From Streptomyces sp. SCSIO 30461 (lineage in GTDB: Bacteria > Actinomycetota > Actinomycetes > Streptomycetales > Streptomycetaceae), in NCBI RefSeq assembly GCF_037023745.1, contig NZ_CP146101.1, positions 4,270,001 through 4,334,000 of the forward strand: DNA of 64,000 bases. The letters are read 5' to 3'. The notes under the pieces are model-generated. The model searched no databases. It worked only from the letters and a program-made list of their open reading frames with translations, and was not told where the DNA came from. The translations under genes were made by a program, and so were the position numbers. Of this stretch, positions 46,965 through 56,244 are shown one piece after another (within the stretch, counting starts at the first letter, position 1; the number at the start of each line of letters is the position of its first letter).

Positions 46965-47882
46965 TCAACCAGGCTCGTCCGAACGACAGTTGGAAAACAA
47001 CCTTCCGGTCACGATCACCAAACCGACCGGTCGGCCTCGCGCAGCGAGCGGACCAGCCGGGTGACCGTCGGCCATCGCCGCCCTGCCCGCGGCCAGATGG
47101 GCACGGGAGTCGACCTCGTCCGCATGGGCCGTCAGACGGGCACGGATCGCCCGGGTCATGGCGAGGTTGAGCGCGGTGCCGATGTTGATCTTCACCATGC
47201 CGCCCCTGACCGCCGCCGACAGCTCCTCGTCCGGCACGCCCGACGAGCCGTGCAGCACCAGCGGCACATCGACCGCCGCGGCCAGCCGGGCGAGCAGCGG
47301 GCGGTCGAGCACAGCGGTACGGGTCGTCATCCCATGGGTACTGCCGACGGCGACGGCCAGGGCGTCCACCCCCGCCACGGCGGCGAAGGCTTGGGCCTCG
47401 TCCGGGTCGGTGCGGGCACAGGGGGCGTGGGCGTCCCGTGGCGCGGCTCCGCCCTTGCCGTCGACCTCTCCCAACTCGGCCTCGATCCAGAGCCCTCGGG
47501 TGTGCGCCCAATCGGCGGCGGCGCGGGTCGCCACCAGATTCGCCTCGTACGGCAGCCGCGACGCGTCGTACGTGAGCGAGCTGAAACCGGCGTCGGCGGC
47601 CTGGCGGAGCAGTTCACCGCCGGTGACATGGTCCAGCTGGAGCGCGGCGGGCACGGCGGCGTCCCGGGCGACTTCGAGTGCGGCCCGGGCGAGGGGTCGG
47701 ACGCGGCCGTGACGGTACTTCACGGCGTTCTCGCTGATCTGGAGGATGGCCGGGGCGCCCGCCGATTCCGCACCGGCGATGACGGCTTCGGCGTGTTCGA
47801 GCGTGATCACGCTGAAGGCGGCAACGGCGCTCCAGCTCCGAGCCGCCTCGGCGACCAGGGTCCCGGTCCTGGCCATGGGCAC
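46965..47882 (-). CDS. Class II aldolase (GatY/KbaY/FbaA type) with frameshifted C-terminus
   Basis: 305 residues from the GTG at 47882 (GGAGG six bases ahead). Metal and phosphate motifs are complete: FSVITLEHAEAVIAGAESAG, AALQLDHVTGG with the zinc His, IEAELGEVDGK, AVGSTHGM, LVLHGSSGVPDEELSAAVRG and VKINIGTALN. After GRAAMAD (about 47070) the sequence departs from the family. Shifting one base restores TVTRLVRSLREADRSVW with a stop at 47015-47017. So a single indel has replaced the last helix with about 30 unrelated residues. It cleaves a ketose-(bis)phosphate; the exact sugar is unknown. The DeoR stump next door suggests former carbohydrate control. Confidence 0.82.
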   Translation of the reverse strand: MPMARTGTLVAEAARSWSAVAAFSVITLEHAEAVIAGAESAGAPAILQISENAVKYRHGRVRPLARAALEVARDAAVPAALQLDHVTGGELLRQAADAGFSSLTYDASRLPYEANLVATRAAADWAHTRGLWIEAELGEVDGKGGAAPRDAHAPCARTDPDEAQAFAAVAGVDALAVAVGSTHGMTTRTAVLDRPLLARLAAAVDVPLVLHGSSGVPDEELSAAVRGGMVKINIGTALNLAMTRAIRARLTAHADEVDSRAHLAAGRAAMADGHPAGPLAARGRPVGLVIVTGRLFSNCRSDEPG

Positions 47883-47911
47883 GGTCAGCCTCCGGGGAGC
47901 ACGACGGAGGC

Positions 47912-48103
47912 GGCCTCAACCGGCTGCTGTGCGAACAGGCCGGGCAGGTGGTGGTGGCCTCCGACTCGACCAAGCTGGCGCCCCGCGCGTTCGCCCGCAT
48001 CTGCCCCACGGGGCAGGTGGACACACTGGTGACCGACTCCGCCAGCTCCGACGGGACCGCGGCCGCTTTCGAGGAGTCGGGGGTGACGGTCATCCGGGCC
48101 TGA
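47912..48103 (+). pseudogene. DeoR-family regulator, C-terminal remnant
   Basis: A 63-codon frame ending at the TGA 48101-48103 reads LNRLLCEQAGQVVVASDSTK, LAPRAFARICPTGQVDTLVT and ends FEESGVTVIRA. This is the end of the DeoR effector domain (sugar-phosphate-sensing fold). The N-terminal HTH and most of the effector domain are missing; the homology stops about 30 bases from the start of the divergent aldolase gene. It is probably the deleted regulator of that aldolase. Confidence 0.78.
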
Positions 48104-48207
48104 CCGCTCGGGCCGACGGGCCCTGTCGCGGATACGCCTTCCAGGCGCCACTCGGGGTCCTGGCAGCGGCCGACAGGCGAGATGCCGGCCGGCTTGGCTA
48201 TAACTGA

Positions 48208-48573
48208 GTGATGATCATCCATGTGGTACCGCTCGACGACTGGCTCGCCATTCCCGAACGCCCGTACGCACCCCCGTCCTTTGCCGCGGAGGGCTTCATC
48301 CACTGCTCCCCCGACGAGGCGACGGCCCTGGCGATCGCCGACGCGTACTACCGCAAGGCCCCCGGGCCACTGATGGCGTTGCTGATCGACGAGGACCGGC
48401 TGCGCTCGCCCGTGCGACACGAGCCGGCCGGCTCCTCCCCACCCGCCGGTGTCTCCCCGGACACACTGTTCCCGCATGTGTACGGACCGATCGACCGCGA
48501 TGCCGTGCAGGGGCTGCTGGAGATCCGGCGCGACGCTCAGGGGCGGGCGGTCGAGTTCGCGCCCTGGGCCTGA
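48208..48573 (+). CDS. DUF952 family protein
   Basis: 121 residues, full length. IIHVVPLDDWLAIPERPYAP, FAAEGFIHCSPDEATALAIA, LMALLIDEDRLRSPVRHEPA and DTLFPHVYGPIDRDAVQGLL are the family pattern with the conserved FIHCS and FPHVYGP segments. Structures show an ADP-ribosyltransferase/tRNA-phosphotransferase-like fold; the function is not established. It is a stand-alone gene. Confidence 0.88.
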   Translation: MMIIHVVPLDDWLAIPERPYAPPSFAAEGFIHCSPDEATALAIADAYYRKAPGPLMALLIDEDRLRSPVRHEPAGSSPPAGVSPDTLFPHVYGPIDRDAVQGLLEIRRDAQGRAVEFAPWA

Positions 48574-48681
48574 GCGCCGCCTCGACGTCGTCGTGCAGGC
48601 CGCCCTGAGGCGTGCGGACCCGGGACCCGAGCGCGGTCCGGAAGCCGGGTACGGCGCCGGGCGTGCACACGGCTCCGCCGC

Positions 48682-49671
48682 TCAGCTCCCCACGTCCTCG
48701 GGGGGCCGCCACCGGCGGGCCACCCCTTCGGGGATGAGCCGGTCCACCACTTCCTCCAACTCCGCACAGGCCTGCGCGATCCTGCGGCGGACGGTGCGCT
48801 GCTCCGCCACGATCGCCGAGAGCAGCAGCCCGGTCAGCGCCACGGATCCGTTCAGCGCCTGCAAAGTGCCCATGACCGCGAGGAGACTGTGTCCCGCGAA
48901 CGGCCCCACATGATCGGTCGCGGCCGAGATCGCCAGGACGGACACGATCAGCACACACGGCGCGGTGCCCCGCAGCTCGAAGCGCAGCGCCGCCCAGACC
49001 AGCAGAGGGAAGACCAGGAAGAGCAGCGACGCGGCGCTCGTGGTGCTGATGCGCGCCACGACAGCCGTGCTGATCAGCAGCGCCGCGGCCTCGACCCAGC
49101 GCACGAGCGGCACGCCGGTCGGCAGGCGGAGCCTCCTTGCCACCAGCAGCAGTGGTGTGACCACGAGGACACCCATCGCATCGCCCGTCCACCAGGCCGA
49201 CCAGACGGGCCAGAAGTCGTCGGCCGCGATCTGTTGGGAGGCGGTCAGCACCAGGGACGCCGCGGTCGCGCTGATAAGCATCCCGACCAGCGCACCCAGG
49301 AACACCAGTGCGAGTCCATCGCGCAGCCGGTCGAGCCGGGGCCGGAAGCCGACCCCGCGCAGCATCAGGCAAGCGACCACAGGCGCGACGGTGTTCCCGG
49401 CCAGGATGCCGAAGAGATGGGGGTCGAACGGGGTAATAGTCAGGATGACGAGAAGGGCGCCCAGGGCGATACCCGGCCAGACCCGCAGTCCGAACCAGAT
49501 CAGTGCGGCGAGCGCGATTCCGGTGGGCGGCCAGAGCGGTGTGACGATCGCGCCCTCGACCCTCACCCTCAGCGTCAGCCCGAGGCGCGCCGCGGCGTAA
49601 TAGGCGAGGGCGACGGCGACCATCAGCAGCACCACCGCGCCGTAGTGCCGGAGAACCCGGGTGCGGACCAC
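48682..49671 (-). CDS. MASE1-domain membrane protein without output domain
   Basis: 329 residues from a GTG. Eight to nine membrane helices fill residues 10-290, including the MASE1 hallmark IVTPLWPPTGIALAALIWFG and GNTVAPVVACLMLRGVGF and WWTGDAMGVLVVTPLLLVARRL. The protein ends with a short helix (RRRIAQACAELEEVVDRLI) just after the last membrane helix. MASE1 normally carries GGDEF, EAL, kinase or phosphatase domains. Here that output is missing, and a SpoIIE-type phosphatase gene lies immediately upstream on the same strand, separated by a hairpin. Confidence 0.82.
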   Translation of the reverse strand: MVRTRVLRHYGAVVLLMVAVALAYYAAARLGLTLRVRVEGAIVTPLWPPTGIALAALIWFGLRVWPGIALGALLVILTITPFDPHLFGILAGNTVAPVVACLMLRGVGFRPRLDRLRDGLALVFLGALVGMLISATAASLVLTASQQIAADDFWPVWSAWWTGDAMGVLVVTPLLLVARRLRLPTGVPLVRWVEAAALLISTAVVARISTTSAASLLFLVFPLLVWAALRFELRGTAPCVLIVSVLAISAATDHVGPFAGHSLLAVMGTLQALNGSVALTGLLLSAIVAEQRTVRRRIAQACAELEEVVDRLIPEGVARRWRPPEDVGS

Positions 49672-49688
49672 ACCTCATCACACAACGT

Positions 49689-49733
49689 CCCCCGGCCGTG
49701 CGCATGTCCTGAGCACACGCGCACGGCCGGGGG
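49689..49733 (-). terminator. Hairpin between the SpoIIE and MASE1 genes
   Basis: CCCCCGGCCGTGCGC (49689-49703) pairs with 49719-49733 across a 15-base loop, between two minus-strand genes. It would end transcription of the phosphatase gene before the MASE1 gene. Confidence 0.65.
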
Positions 49734-49778
49734 GAGCGGCCCCGAACGGCCGTGCAGGCCGGCCGCAGGTCCCCGCGG

Positions 49779-50621
49779 TCAGCCCGTCGTACCCGCCGCA
49801 CACGCGTCATGCCGCAGCACGAGTACGGCGGCATCGTCCTTGTGTCCGGTGAACTCTGCCGCGGCCATCACGTCGGCGGCGAGTTCCCGGGCGTCCGCGC
49901 CGGCGGCCGTCGCTTTCCCGACCAGCCGGATCACCCTGTCCAGTCCCATGTCCAGCGACACGGTCGGCCCCTCGATCACCCCGTCGGTGAGCAGGACGAA
50001 CGCCCCCGCCCGGGTGATCCGGCGCCGCGTCACCGGATACTCCTCCCCCGCCTGCACCCCGAGCGGCAGCCCGCCCTCGTCCTGAACGGCTCCGCTGCGG
50101 CCGTCCTCGGTGGCCCACACGGCGGGGACATGTCCGGCGCGAGCGCTCTCGATCACCCAGCGCACCACGTCGAAGCGTACGAAGGTGCAGGTCGCGAAGA
50201 GGTCACGCGCCACCGACACCAGCAGGTCGTTGGCCCTGCTGAGCACCACTCCCGGATCGGTGGACGCGATGGCCACGGCACGCAGTCCGAGCCTGATCTG
50301 CCCCATGAACGCCGCGGCCTCGACGTCGTGCCCCTGGACGTCCCCGATGGAGAACCCGAGTGAGCCGTCGTGCATGACGAAACCGTCGAACCAGTCGCCA
50401 CCGATGTCCAGGCCGTCGCGGGCCGGCGCATAGCGTGCGGCCGTCCACAGCCCCGGCCGTGAGGGGAGCCCCGCCGGGAGCATGTCCCGTTGCAACGCCT
50501 CCGCCAGGTCCACCCGGGCCCGCTGGAGTTCGACGCCCTGCTTCGCCTGTGCGGTGAGCCGTCTGAGGGTGGCAAGTAGGTCGTCGGCACTCGCCGATGA
50601 AGGGGGACGACGCCGCGTCAT
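49779..50621 (-). CDS. SpoIIE/RsbU-type PP2C serine phosphatase
   Basis: 280 residues from the ATG at 50621, with GGAG six bases ahead. After a 60-residue helical N-terminus (AKQGVELQRARVDLAEALQR) the PP2C domain carries PAGLPSRPGLWTAARYAPAR, GGDWFDGFVMHDGSLGFSIG with the metal-binding Asp, DVQGHDVEAAAFMGQIRLGL, ARAGHVPAVWATEDG, LLTDGVIEGPT and KDDAAVLVLRHD. All metal ligands are present. It dephosphorylates anti-sigma-antagonist proteins in Rsb-like switches; its target is unknown. It has no sensor of its own except the short helix. Confidence 0.9.
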   Translation of the reverse strand: MTRRRPPSSASADDLLATLRRLTAQAKQGVELQRARVDLAEALQRDMLPAGLPSRPGLWTAARYAPARDGLDIGGDWFDGFVMHDGSLGFSIGDVQGHDVEAAAFMGQIRLGLRAVAIASTDPGVVLSRANDLLVSVARDLFATCTFVRFDVVRWVIESARAGHVPAVWATEDGRSGAVQDEGGLPLGVQAGEEYPVTRRRITRAGAFVLLTDGVIEGPTVSLDMGLDRVIRLVGKATAAGADARELAADVMAAAEFTGHKDDAAVLVLRHDACAAGTTG

Positions 50622-50857
50622 GACCCGCTCCAATGCACGCGCTCATCATACTTTCGGGCGCCGGGGGCCGCCTGCGAAGCGACGAGCCCGGCAAGACCCT
50701 CCGCACTCCCCCGTCGAGGCGAACTCCGATCCCGATCGGACCGCCCCTGATCGGCCGAGCCCCGCCCCGATCTCCGTCCACCGGGCAACACAGGCGGGGG
50801 CACCCGTTCGGCGGGGTGCGGGACTGGTCATCTCCTCATAACGGGTAGCCACGCCAC

Positions 50858-51724
50858 ATGCCCTTCAGATTCGGGGCGCCGGACGACGGCGACCCGGCGC
50901 ACCACGTCCACCGGTTCACACGCCTGCACCAGCGTGTGCAGAGCTCGGTGGTGGGGCTGGCCTGGAGCCGAGGGCGAGAGATGGAGTTGATGCACCGGGC
51001 CATGGGCTTCGCCGCTCTGGGCTTCCTGACACTGGTTCCACTGCTGGTCGTGGTCGCGGCCGCCGACCTGCCGAGCGGCCAGGGGTTCGCACGGTGGTTG
51101 GTCCAGGGCCTGGGCGTGGCGGAGGTATCCCAGGAAGAGGTGGAGAAGCTGTTCGGCCGCCCCGGGCAAGCGCTCCAGCGGACGACGGCTCTGGGCCTCG
51201 GCGCACTCGCCGCGTTCGGAGTGACCTTCGGTTCGGCTGTTCAGACCGGGTACGAACGCGCCTGGGACCTCCCCACCGCGCGCTGGCACACCATGTGGCG
51301 CCACGTCGTCTGGCTGGGCGTGCTGATCGTGGCGCTGCTGGTGTTCGTCACCACCCCGGCCCCGACGCACGCGTCCGTTCTGGAGACGGTGAGCGTCGCG
51401 ACCCTGGACGTGGTCGGCGCGTTCTTCTTCTTCTGGTGGTCGCAATGGCTCCTGCTCTGCGGCCGGGTCCGCTGGCGGGCTCTCGCCCCGGGAGCAGCGG
51501 CCACCGCGGTGGGGCTGCTCGGGCTGCGGTTCTTCTCGCAGCTGGTGTTCTCGCCGCTGATCGCCGCGAACGCCGTGACCTACGGCCCCTTCGGGACCGT
51601 GCTGGTGCTGCAATCCTGGCTGGTGGGGGTGGGATTCGTGGTCTACGGCGCGGCGCTGGTCGGCCGGCTGTTCCACGAGGCGCAGGTCCGGCGACGCATC
51701 GAGGCCGCACTCGGCCGGCGGTGA
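50858..51724 (+). CDS. YihY/BrkB-family membrane protein
   Basis: 288 residues. Six membrane helices: MGFAALGFLTLVPLLVVVAA, then ALGLGALAAFGVTFGSAVQT, HVVWLGVLIVALLVFVTTP, VVGAFFFFWWSQWLLLC, AAATAVGLLGLRFFSQLVFS and TVLVLQSWLVGVGFVVYGAA. Motifs YERAWDLP and the long cytoplasmic N-terminal helix fit this family, which was once thought to be RNase BN. Function unknown. It stands alone before the large phosphatase sensor gene on the same strand. Confidence 0.85.
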   Translation: MPFRFGAPDDGDPAHHVHRFTRLHQRVQSSVVGLAWSRGREMELMHRAMGFAALGFLTLVPLLVVVAAADLPSGQGFARWLVQGLGVAEVSQEEVEKLFGRPGQALQRTTALGLGALAAFGVTFGSAVQTGYERAWDLPTARWHTMWRHVVWLGVLIVALLVFVTTPAPTHASVLETVSVATLDVVGAFFFFWWSQWLLLCGRVRWRALAPGAAATAVGLLGLRFFSQLVFSPLIAANAVTYGPFGTVLVLQSWLVGVGFVVYGAALVGRLFHEAQVRRRIEAALGRR

Positions 51725-51791
51725 CCTGACCGGCGGACGGGATACGCCGCGCGGTCGCCCCAAGGGGCAGGCCAGTGCTAGAAATGTGAAC

Positions 51792-54587
51792 ATGATCGGA
51801 CGATCCCGCCGGTCCCAGCTGCCGGAGGCGCAGCCGCCCAGCCGACCGCGGCAGCGCGATCAGCAGCAGCAAGAACACCAGGCAGGACGATGGGGACGTC
51901 CGGGAACCCTGCTCGGTGTGCACAGCCTGGCTGCCCAGGTCTTCCTGCTCCAGGCGATCGTGGTGATCCTCCTGGTCGTCGCCAGCACGGCCGCGCTCGT
52001 CCTCCAGGCGCGCTTCGACAGCCGTGAGGACGCCGAGAACCGCTCACTCGGCGCGGCGGTGAGCTTCGCGCACGGGCCGGCCACCGCGGCTGCGCTGCAG
52101 TCGTCCAACCCCACCGCGCTCCTCCAGCCCGACGCCCTGCAGGCGCAGCGCGCGGCGGGGGTCGACTTCATCACGGTGCTCAGCCCCGACGGCATCCGCT
52201 ACACGGATCCGATCCCCGCGCTGATCGGCACCCGCGCCGAAGGGGACCTCTCGCGCGCGGCCGAAGGCAAGACGTTCACCGAGACGTTCGTGGGCCACCC
52301 TCGCGACGCGGTCCGGGCCGTCGTCCCGGTCACCGACGCCAAGGGCGAAGTGGTCGGGATGGTCAGCGCCGGCATACAGGTGGCCAATGTCGGGGACCTG
52401 CTGGACCGGCAGCTCCCCGTGGTGCTGGCGTCGGCTGCCGGGGCGCTCGCCCTGGCCACCGGCGGCGCGGCGCTGGTGAGCCGGCGGCTGAGGCGGCAGA
52501 CGCACGGGCTCGATCCGGCCGAGATGACCCGGATGTACGAACACCACGACGCGGTGCTGCACGCGGTGCGCGAGGGAGTGCTGATCGTCGGCGGCGACGG
52601 GCGGCTGGTGCTGGCCAACGACGAGGCGCGTCGGCTGCTCGATCTGCCCCCGGACGCCGACCGGAGGGCGGTGTCCCAGCTCAACCTGGGCGCCGGGATG
52701 ACACAGCTGCTGGTGTCCGGCGAAGAGGTCTCCGACGCGGTCTTCCTCTCCGGCGACCGGCTGCTCGCCGTGAACACCCGGCCCACCGCACCGTACGGCG
52801 GCGTTCCGGGCGTGGTCGCCAGCCTGCGCGACACCACCGAACTGCGGGCCCTCTCGGGGCGCGCGGAGATCGCCAGGGAGCGCCTGACTCTGCTGTACGA
52901 CGCTGGGGTGCGGATCGGCACCACGCTGAACGCGCAGCGCACATCGGAGGAGCTCACCGAGGTGGCCGTGCCCCGGTTCGCCGACTTCACGACGGTGGAA
53001 CTGCTGGACCATGTGCTGAGTGGCGACGAGCCGACTGCGACGGCCACCGAGATGCGGCGCACGGCGCTGTTCGGCATCCGGAGCGATCCGCCGCTCCAGC
53101 CCGTGGGCGACCTGATCCGGTTCGTGATCCCGACGACTCCCATGGCCCTCGCTCTGGACAGCGGTCAGGCCGTGCTGTCCCCGGATCTGGCGGAGCTGCG
53201 GAACTGGCGGGCGCAGGATCCGGAAGGCGCCCGCCGGGCGCTGGACTACGGAATCCGCTCGCTCATCACGGTCCCCCTGCAGGCGCGCGGTGTGGTGCTC
53301 GGGATGGCCAACTTCTGGCGGACCGGGGACCAGCCGCTCTACGACGAGGATGACGTCTCGTTCGCCGAGGAGCTCGCCGCGCGCGCGGCGGTGGCGATCG
53401 ACAACGCCCGGCGGTTCACCCGGGAGCACGCGATGGCCGTGACGCTCCAGCGCAGCCTGCTGCCGCGCGATCTGCCGCAGCAGGAGGCCCTGGAGGTGGC
53501 CTGGCGCTACCAGCCGGCCCAGGCCGGTGTGGGCGGTGACTGGTTCGACGTGATTCCGCTGCCGGGTCTCCGGGTGGCCCTGGTGGTCGGTGACGTCGTC
53601 GGGCACGGGATGTACGCCGCGGCCACCATGGGGCGGTTGCGTACCGCCGTGCTCAACTTCTCCTCACTCGACCTTCCGCCCGCCGACCTGCTGGCGCACC
53701 TCGACGACCTGGTGATCCGGATCGACGCCGACCAGCGGGCCGAGGACGACCAGGATCGGGGTCCGGTGACCGGTGCCACCTGCCTGTACGCCGTGTACGA
53801 CTCGGTGAGCGGGCGCTGCACACTCGCGCACGCCGGGCATCTGCCGCCGGCCGTGGTCGACCCCGTGCACGGGGTGGTGACGTATCCGGAGCTGCCGGTG
53901 TCGCCCCCGCTCGGTGTGGGCGGGCATCCGTTCGAGGAGGCCGAGATCGAGCTGCCGGAGGGCAGCCGGATCGTCATGTTCACGGACGGTCTGGTCGAGG
54001 ACCGCCGCCGGGACATCGACGACGGACTCGAACTCCTGCGCCGTGCCGTTGCGGCGCCGGACCTGACTCCGGAGGAGACCTGTCTGGCGGTGACCGAGGC
54101 GATGCCACGTGCTCCGTCGAGCGACGACATCGCTCTGCTCGTGGCCCGCACACATCGGCTGCCCGCGGACCGGGTCGCGTCCTGGGACGTGCCGCTCGAT
54201 GTCGCGGAGGTGTCCCGGGCACGCGCGCAGGCCGCGCGCAAGCTGGCCGAATGGGACCTGACGGATGTGTCGTTCGTCGCCGAGCTGGTGCTCAGCGAGC
54301 TGCTCACCAACGCGATCCGCTACGGCACCGAACCGGTGCAGGCGCGGCTGCTCTACGGGAGCACACTGATCTGCGAGGTGTCGGACGGCAGCAGCACATC
54401 CCCGCATCTGCGCAGGGCAGCAGCGACCGACGAGGGCGGACGCGGGCTGTTCCTCGTCGCCCAGTACTCACTGCGCTGGGGGACGCGCTATGTGGCGGGG
54501 GGAAAGATCATCTGGGCGGAGATGGCCCTCGGTGGCGAACTACCCGAAGAGGCGATGGTGGTGCTGGACGACGAGCTCGTCATGTGA
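51792..54587 (+). CDS. Membrane sensor SpoIIE phosphatase with HATPase domain
   Basis: 931 residues (GTG at 51786 is an alternative start). Order of domains: Gln-rich cytoplasmic tail; membrane helix about 50-70 (VFLLQAIVVILLVVAST); extracytoplasmic CitA/DcuS-like sensor about 75-205, with DFITVLSPDGIRYTDPIPAL; second helix about 213-232; PAS with VLIVGGDGRLVLANDEARRL; GAF about 370-545; PP2C about 560-780 (GGDWFDVIPLPGLRVALVVG, DVVGHGMYAAATMG, MFTDGLVED, SSDDIALLVAR); and a C-terminal RsbW-like HATPase with VLSELLTNAIRYG and DEGGRGLFLVAQ. It couples an external signal to both phosphatase and anti-sigma-type kinase. Confidence 0.92.
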   Translation: MIGRSRRSQLPEAQPPSRPRQRDQQQQEHQAGRWGRPGTLLGVHSLAAQVFLLQAIVVILLVVASTAALVLQARFDSREDAENRSLGAAVSFAHGPATAAALQSSNPTALLQPDALQAQRAAGVDFITVLSPDGIRYTDPIPALIGTRAEGDLSRAAEGKTFTETFVGHPRDAVRAVVPVTDAKGEVVGMVSAGIQVANVGDLLDRQLPVVLASAAGALALATGGAALVSRRLRRQTHGLDPAEMTRMYEHHDAVLHAVREGVLIVGGDGRLVLANDEARRLLDLPPDADRRAVSQLNLGAGMTQLLVSGEEVSDAVFLSGDRLLAVNTRPTAPYGGVPGVVASLRDTTELRALSGRAEIARERLTLLYDAGVRIGTTLNAQRTSEELTEVAVPRFADFTTVELLDHVLSGDEPTATATEMRRTALFGIRSDPPLQPVGDLIRFVIPTTPMALALDSGQAVLSPDLAELRNWRAQDPEGARRALDYGIRSLITVPLQARGVVLGMANFWRTGDQPLYDEDDVSFAEELAARAAVAIDNARRFTREHAMAVTLQRSLLPRDLPQQEALEVAWRYQPAQAGVGGDWFDVIPLPGLRVALVVGDVVGHGMYAAATMGRLRTAVLNFSSLDLPPADLLAHLDDLVIRIDADQRAEDDQDRGPVTGATCLYAVYDSVSGRCTLAHAGHLPPAVVDPVHGVVTYPELPVSPPLGVGGHPFEEAEIELPEGSRIVMFTDGLVEDRRRDIDDGLELLRRAVAAPDLTPEETCLAVTEAMPRAPSSDDIALLVARTHRLPADRVASWDVPLDVAEVSRARAQAARKLAEWDLTDVSFVAELVLSELLTNAIRYGTEPVQARLLYGSTLICEVSDGSSTSPHLRRAAATDEGGRGLFLVAQYSLRWGTRYVAGGKIIWAEMALGGELPEEAMVVLDDELVM

Positions 54588-54722
54588 GGCCGGGCATGGA
54601 GCCTCTCCCCTCGTTGCCTGCCGGCGACCAAGGCGGGGGGCCTCCGCAAGCTCTGTGAGCGGGCGAGGCCCTACCGCGGCGCCGGATCAGCGCGCCGACC
54701 GGCCGGGACCACGGGGCCGGCC

Positions 54723-54983
54723 TCAGGACGCGAGCCGCCGGGCCTCCACCCCGGACGCGGGCTGCTGGTGGCCGCCGCTCGCGAGCATCCGCACCTCGCC
54801 GCGGTCGCTGATCTCCGCCTGCACGATGCCGGTGTCGTCGGCGTAGACCGGATGGCCGCCCGGACCCTTGCGGTCGGTGCGGTGGACGACGACCGCGTCC
54901 TCGTCGGCCGCCGACCCTGTGTCCGACCCGCCGGGCTGTGCGAAGACCAGCTCGTAGTCCTCGCCGCTCCGATCCCGGTTCAT
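54723..54983 (-). CDS. Small DUF6296-like protein
   Basis: 86 residues from the ATG at 54983, with GGAGGGTG directly upstream. It begins DRSGEDYELVFAQPGGSDTG and has VVVHRTDRKGPGGHPVYADD, then TGIVQAEISDRGEVRMLASG, a compact all-beta protein with conserved HRTD and GHPVY segments that I associate with DUF6296 from memory. No function is known. It lies between the phosphatase and the hyp cluster and is not obviously co-transcribed. Confidence 0.7.
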   Translation of the reverse strand: MNRDRSGEDYELVFAQPGGSDTGSAADEDAVVVHRTDRKGPGGHPVYADDTGIVQAEISDRGEVRMLASGGHQQPASGVEARRLAS

Positions 54984-55102
54984 AACACCCTCCTCTGCCA
55001 GACGGCCGGACACCGCCGGTGCCCAGCCATCACTCGAATGACCATTATCGGACAAAACATTCCCCATGCGAGTGCCCTGCGCCTGAAAGCCACGGAGCGT
55101 CG

Positions 55103-55131
55103 GCCGGCCCGCCCTGATCGGGCGGGCCGGC
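55103..55131 (-). terminator. Terminator of the hyp cluster
   Basis: GCCGGCCCGCCC (55103-55114) pairs exactly with 55120-55131 across a 5-base loop. It is immediately after the hypE stop on the minus strand. Confidence 0.85.
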
Positions 55132-56244
55132 TCAACAGATACGGGGGAGTTGCTCGCCGAGCGGAAGATCGACCACCCGTGTGCCGCCGAGGCCGGTCCG
55201 AGCCACCACCATGCCGTGGTGGGCATCGACCACCTCGCCGATCACGGCCGCATCGCCACCGAGCGGGTGCGCCCGCATCGCGGCGAGCACCGCGTCCGTG
55301 GCATCGCGCCGTACGAAGGCGACGAGCTTGCCCTCGTTGGCTACGTACATCGGGTCCAGGCCGAGCACGGCGCAGGCGCTGGCGACCGCGGGAGGCACGG
55401 GGACGGCACGCTCCCGCACGACCACGCCGGTGCCGGATGCCGCCGCGATCTCGTTGAGTGCGGCGGCCAGACCGCCGCGCGTGGGGTCGCGCAGCACACG
55501 CAGGGCACCGGGGTCATCTGTGGCGGCGAGCATCGACTCGACCAGGCCGCCGAGCGCGGCGCAGTCGCTCTGGATCTCCACGCCGAACTCCAGGCCCTCG
55601 CGCACGCTCATGATGGCGACCCCGTGCACACCGATCGCGCCGCTGACGAGCACCGCATCGCCGGGGACCACGCGCTGCGGGCGCAGGTCGACGCCCCGCG
55701 GGATCAGGCCGATGCCGGAGGTGTTGATGTAGACGCCGTCGCCGTGGCCCGTTTCGACCACCTTGGTGTCTCCGGTGGCGATCTCGACCCCGGCCGTCCG
55801 CGCCGCTGCCCCCAGCGCTTCCGCGATCCGCTTGACGACGGCGATCTCCACACCCTCTTCGAGGATGAACCCGCAGGACAGGTAGGCGGGCTTCGCCCCG
55901 CTCATGGCGAGGTCGTTCACCGTGCCGTTGACGGCGAGATCGCCGATGCTGCCGCCGGGGAAGAACAGCGGGCGCACCACGAACGAGTCGGTGGAGAACG
56001 CCAGTCTGGCGCCGCCGAGTTCGAGTGCGGCCGAGTCGCCGAGACCGGCCAGCGCGAGTCCGCCGTACGCCGGGGCGAACACATCCCTGACCAGCTCGGC
56101 GGAGAGGGCGCCGCCGCCGCCGTGGCCCATGACCACGCGGGCCCGCTCGTGGACGGGCAGCGGGCATGTCCATCCGAGAAGGTCCGGGGTGCCTGGCGGG
56201 ATGTCGGCCTCGGTGGTGGAAGACGCACGGGTGGCTTCAGACAA
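55132..56244 (-). CDS. hypE: Hydrogenase maturation protein HypE
   Basis: 370 residues. [20 protein letters not shown] (about 39-58) is the HypE N-terminal motif. The PurM-like ATP fold shows [40 protein letters not shown] and [20 protein letters not shown]. The essential C-terminal Cys is present: the protein ends LPRIC. HypE dehydrates the carbamoylated Cys to the thiocyanate that supplies CN to the NiFe site. The start overlaps hypD. Confidence 0.96.
   Translation of the reverse strand: MSEATRASSTTEADIPPGTPDLLGWTCPLPVHERARVVMGHGGGGALSAELVRDVFAPAYGGLALAGLGDSAALELGGARLAFSTDSFVVRPLFFPGGSIGDLAVNGTVNDLAMSGAKPAYLSCGFILEEGVEIAVVKRIAEALGAAARTAGVEIATGDTKVVETGHGDGVYINTSGIGLIPRGVDLRPQRVVPGDAVLVSGAIGVHGVAIMSVREGLEFGVEIQSDCAALGGLVESMLAATDDPGALRVLRDPTRGGLAAALNEIAAASGTGVVVRERAVPVPPAVASACAVLGLDPMYVANEGKLVAFVRRDATDAVLAAMRAHPLGGDAAVIGEVVDAHHGMVVARTGLGGTRVVDLPLGEQLPRIC

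Noticed and set aside
46860..47511. 217-codon N-terminal extension of the conservon kinase
   Set aside because: The extension is antisense-like sequence overlapping the aldolase gene and contains no signalling domain.
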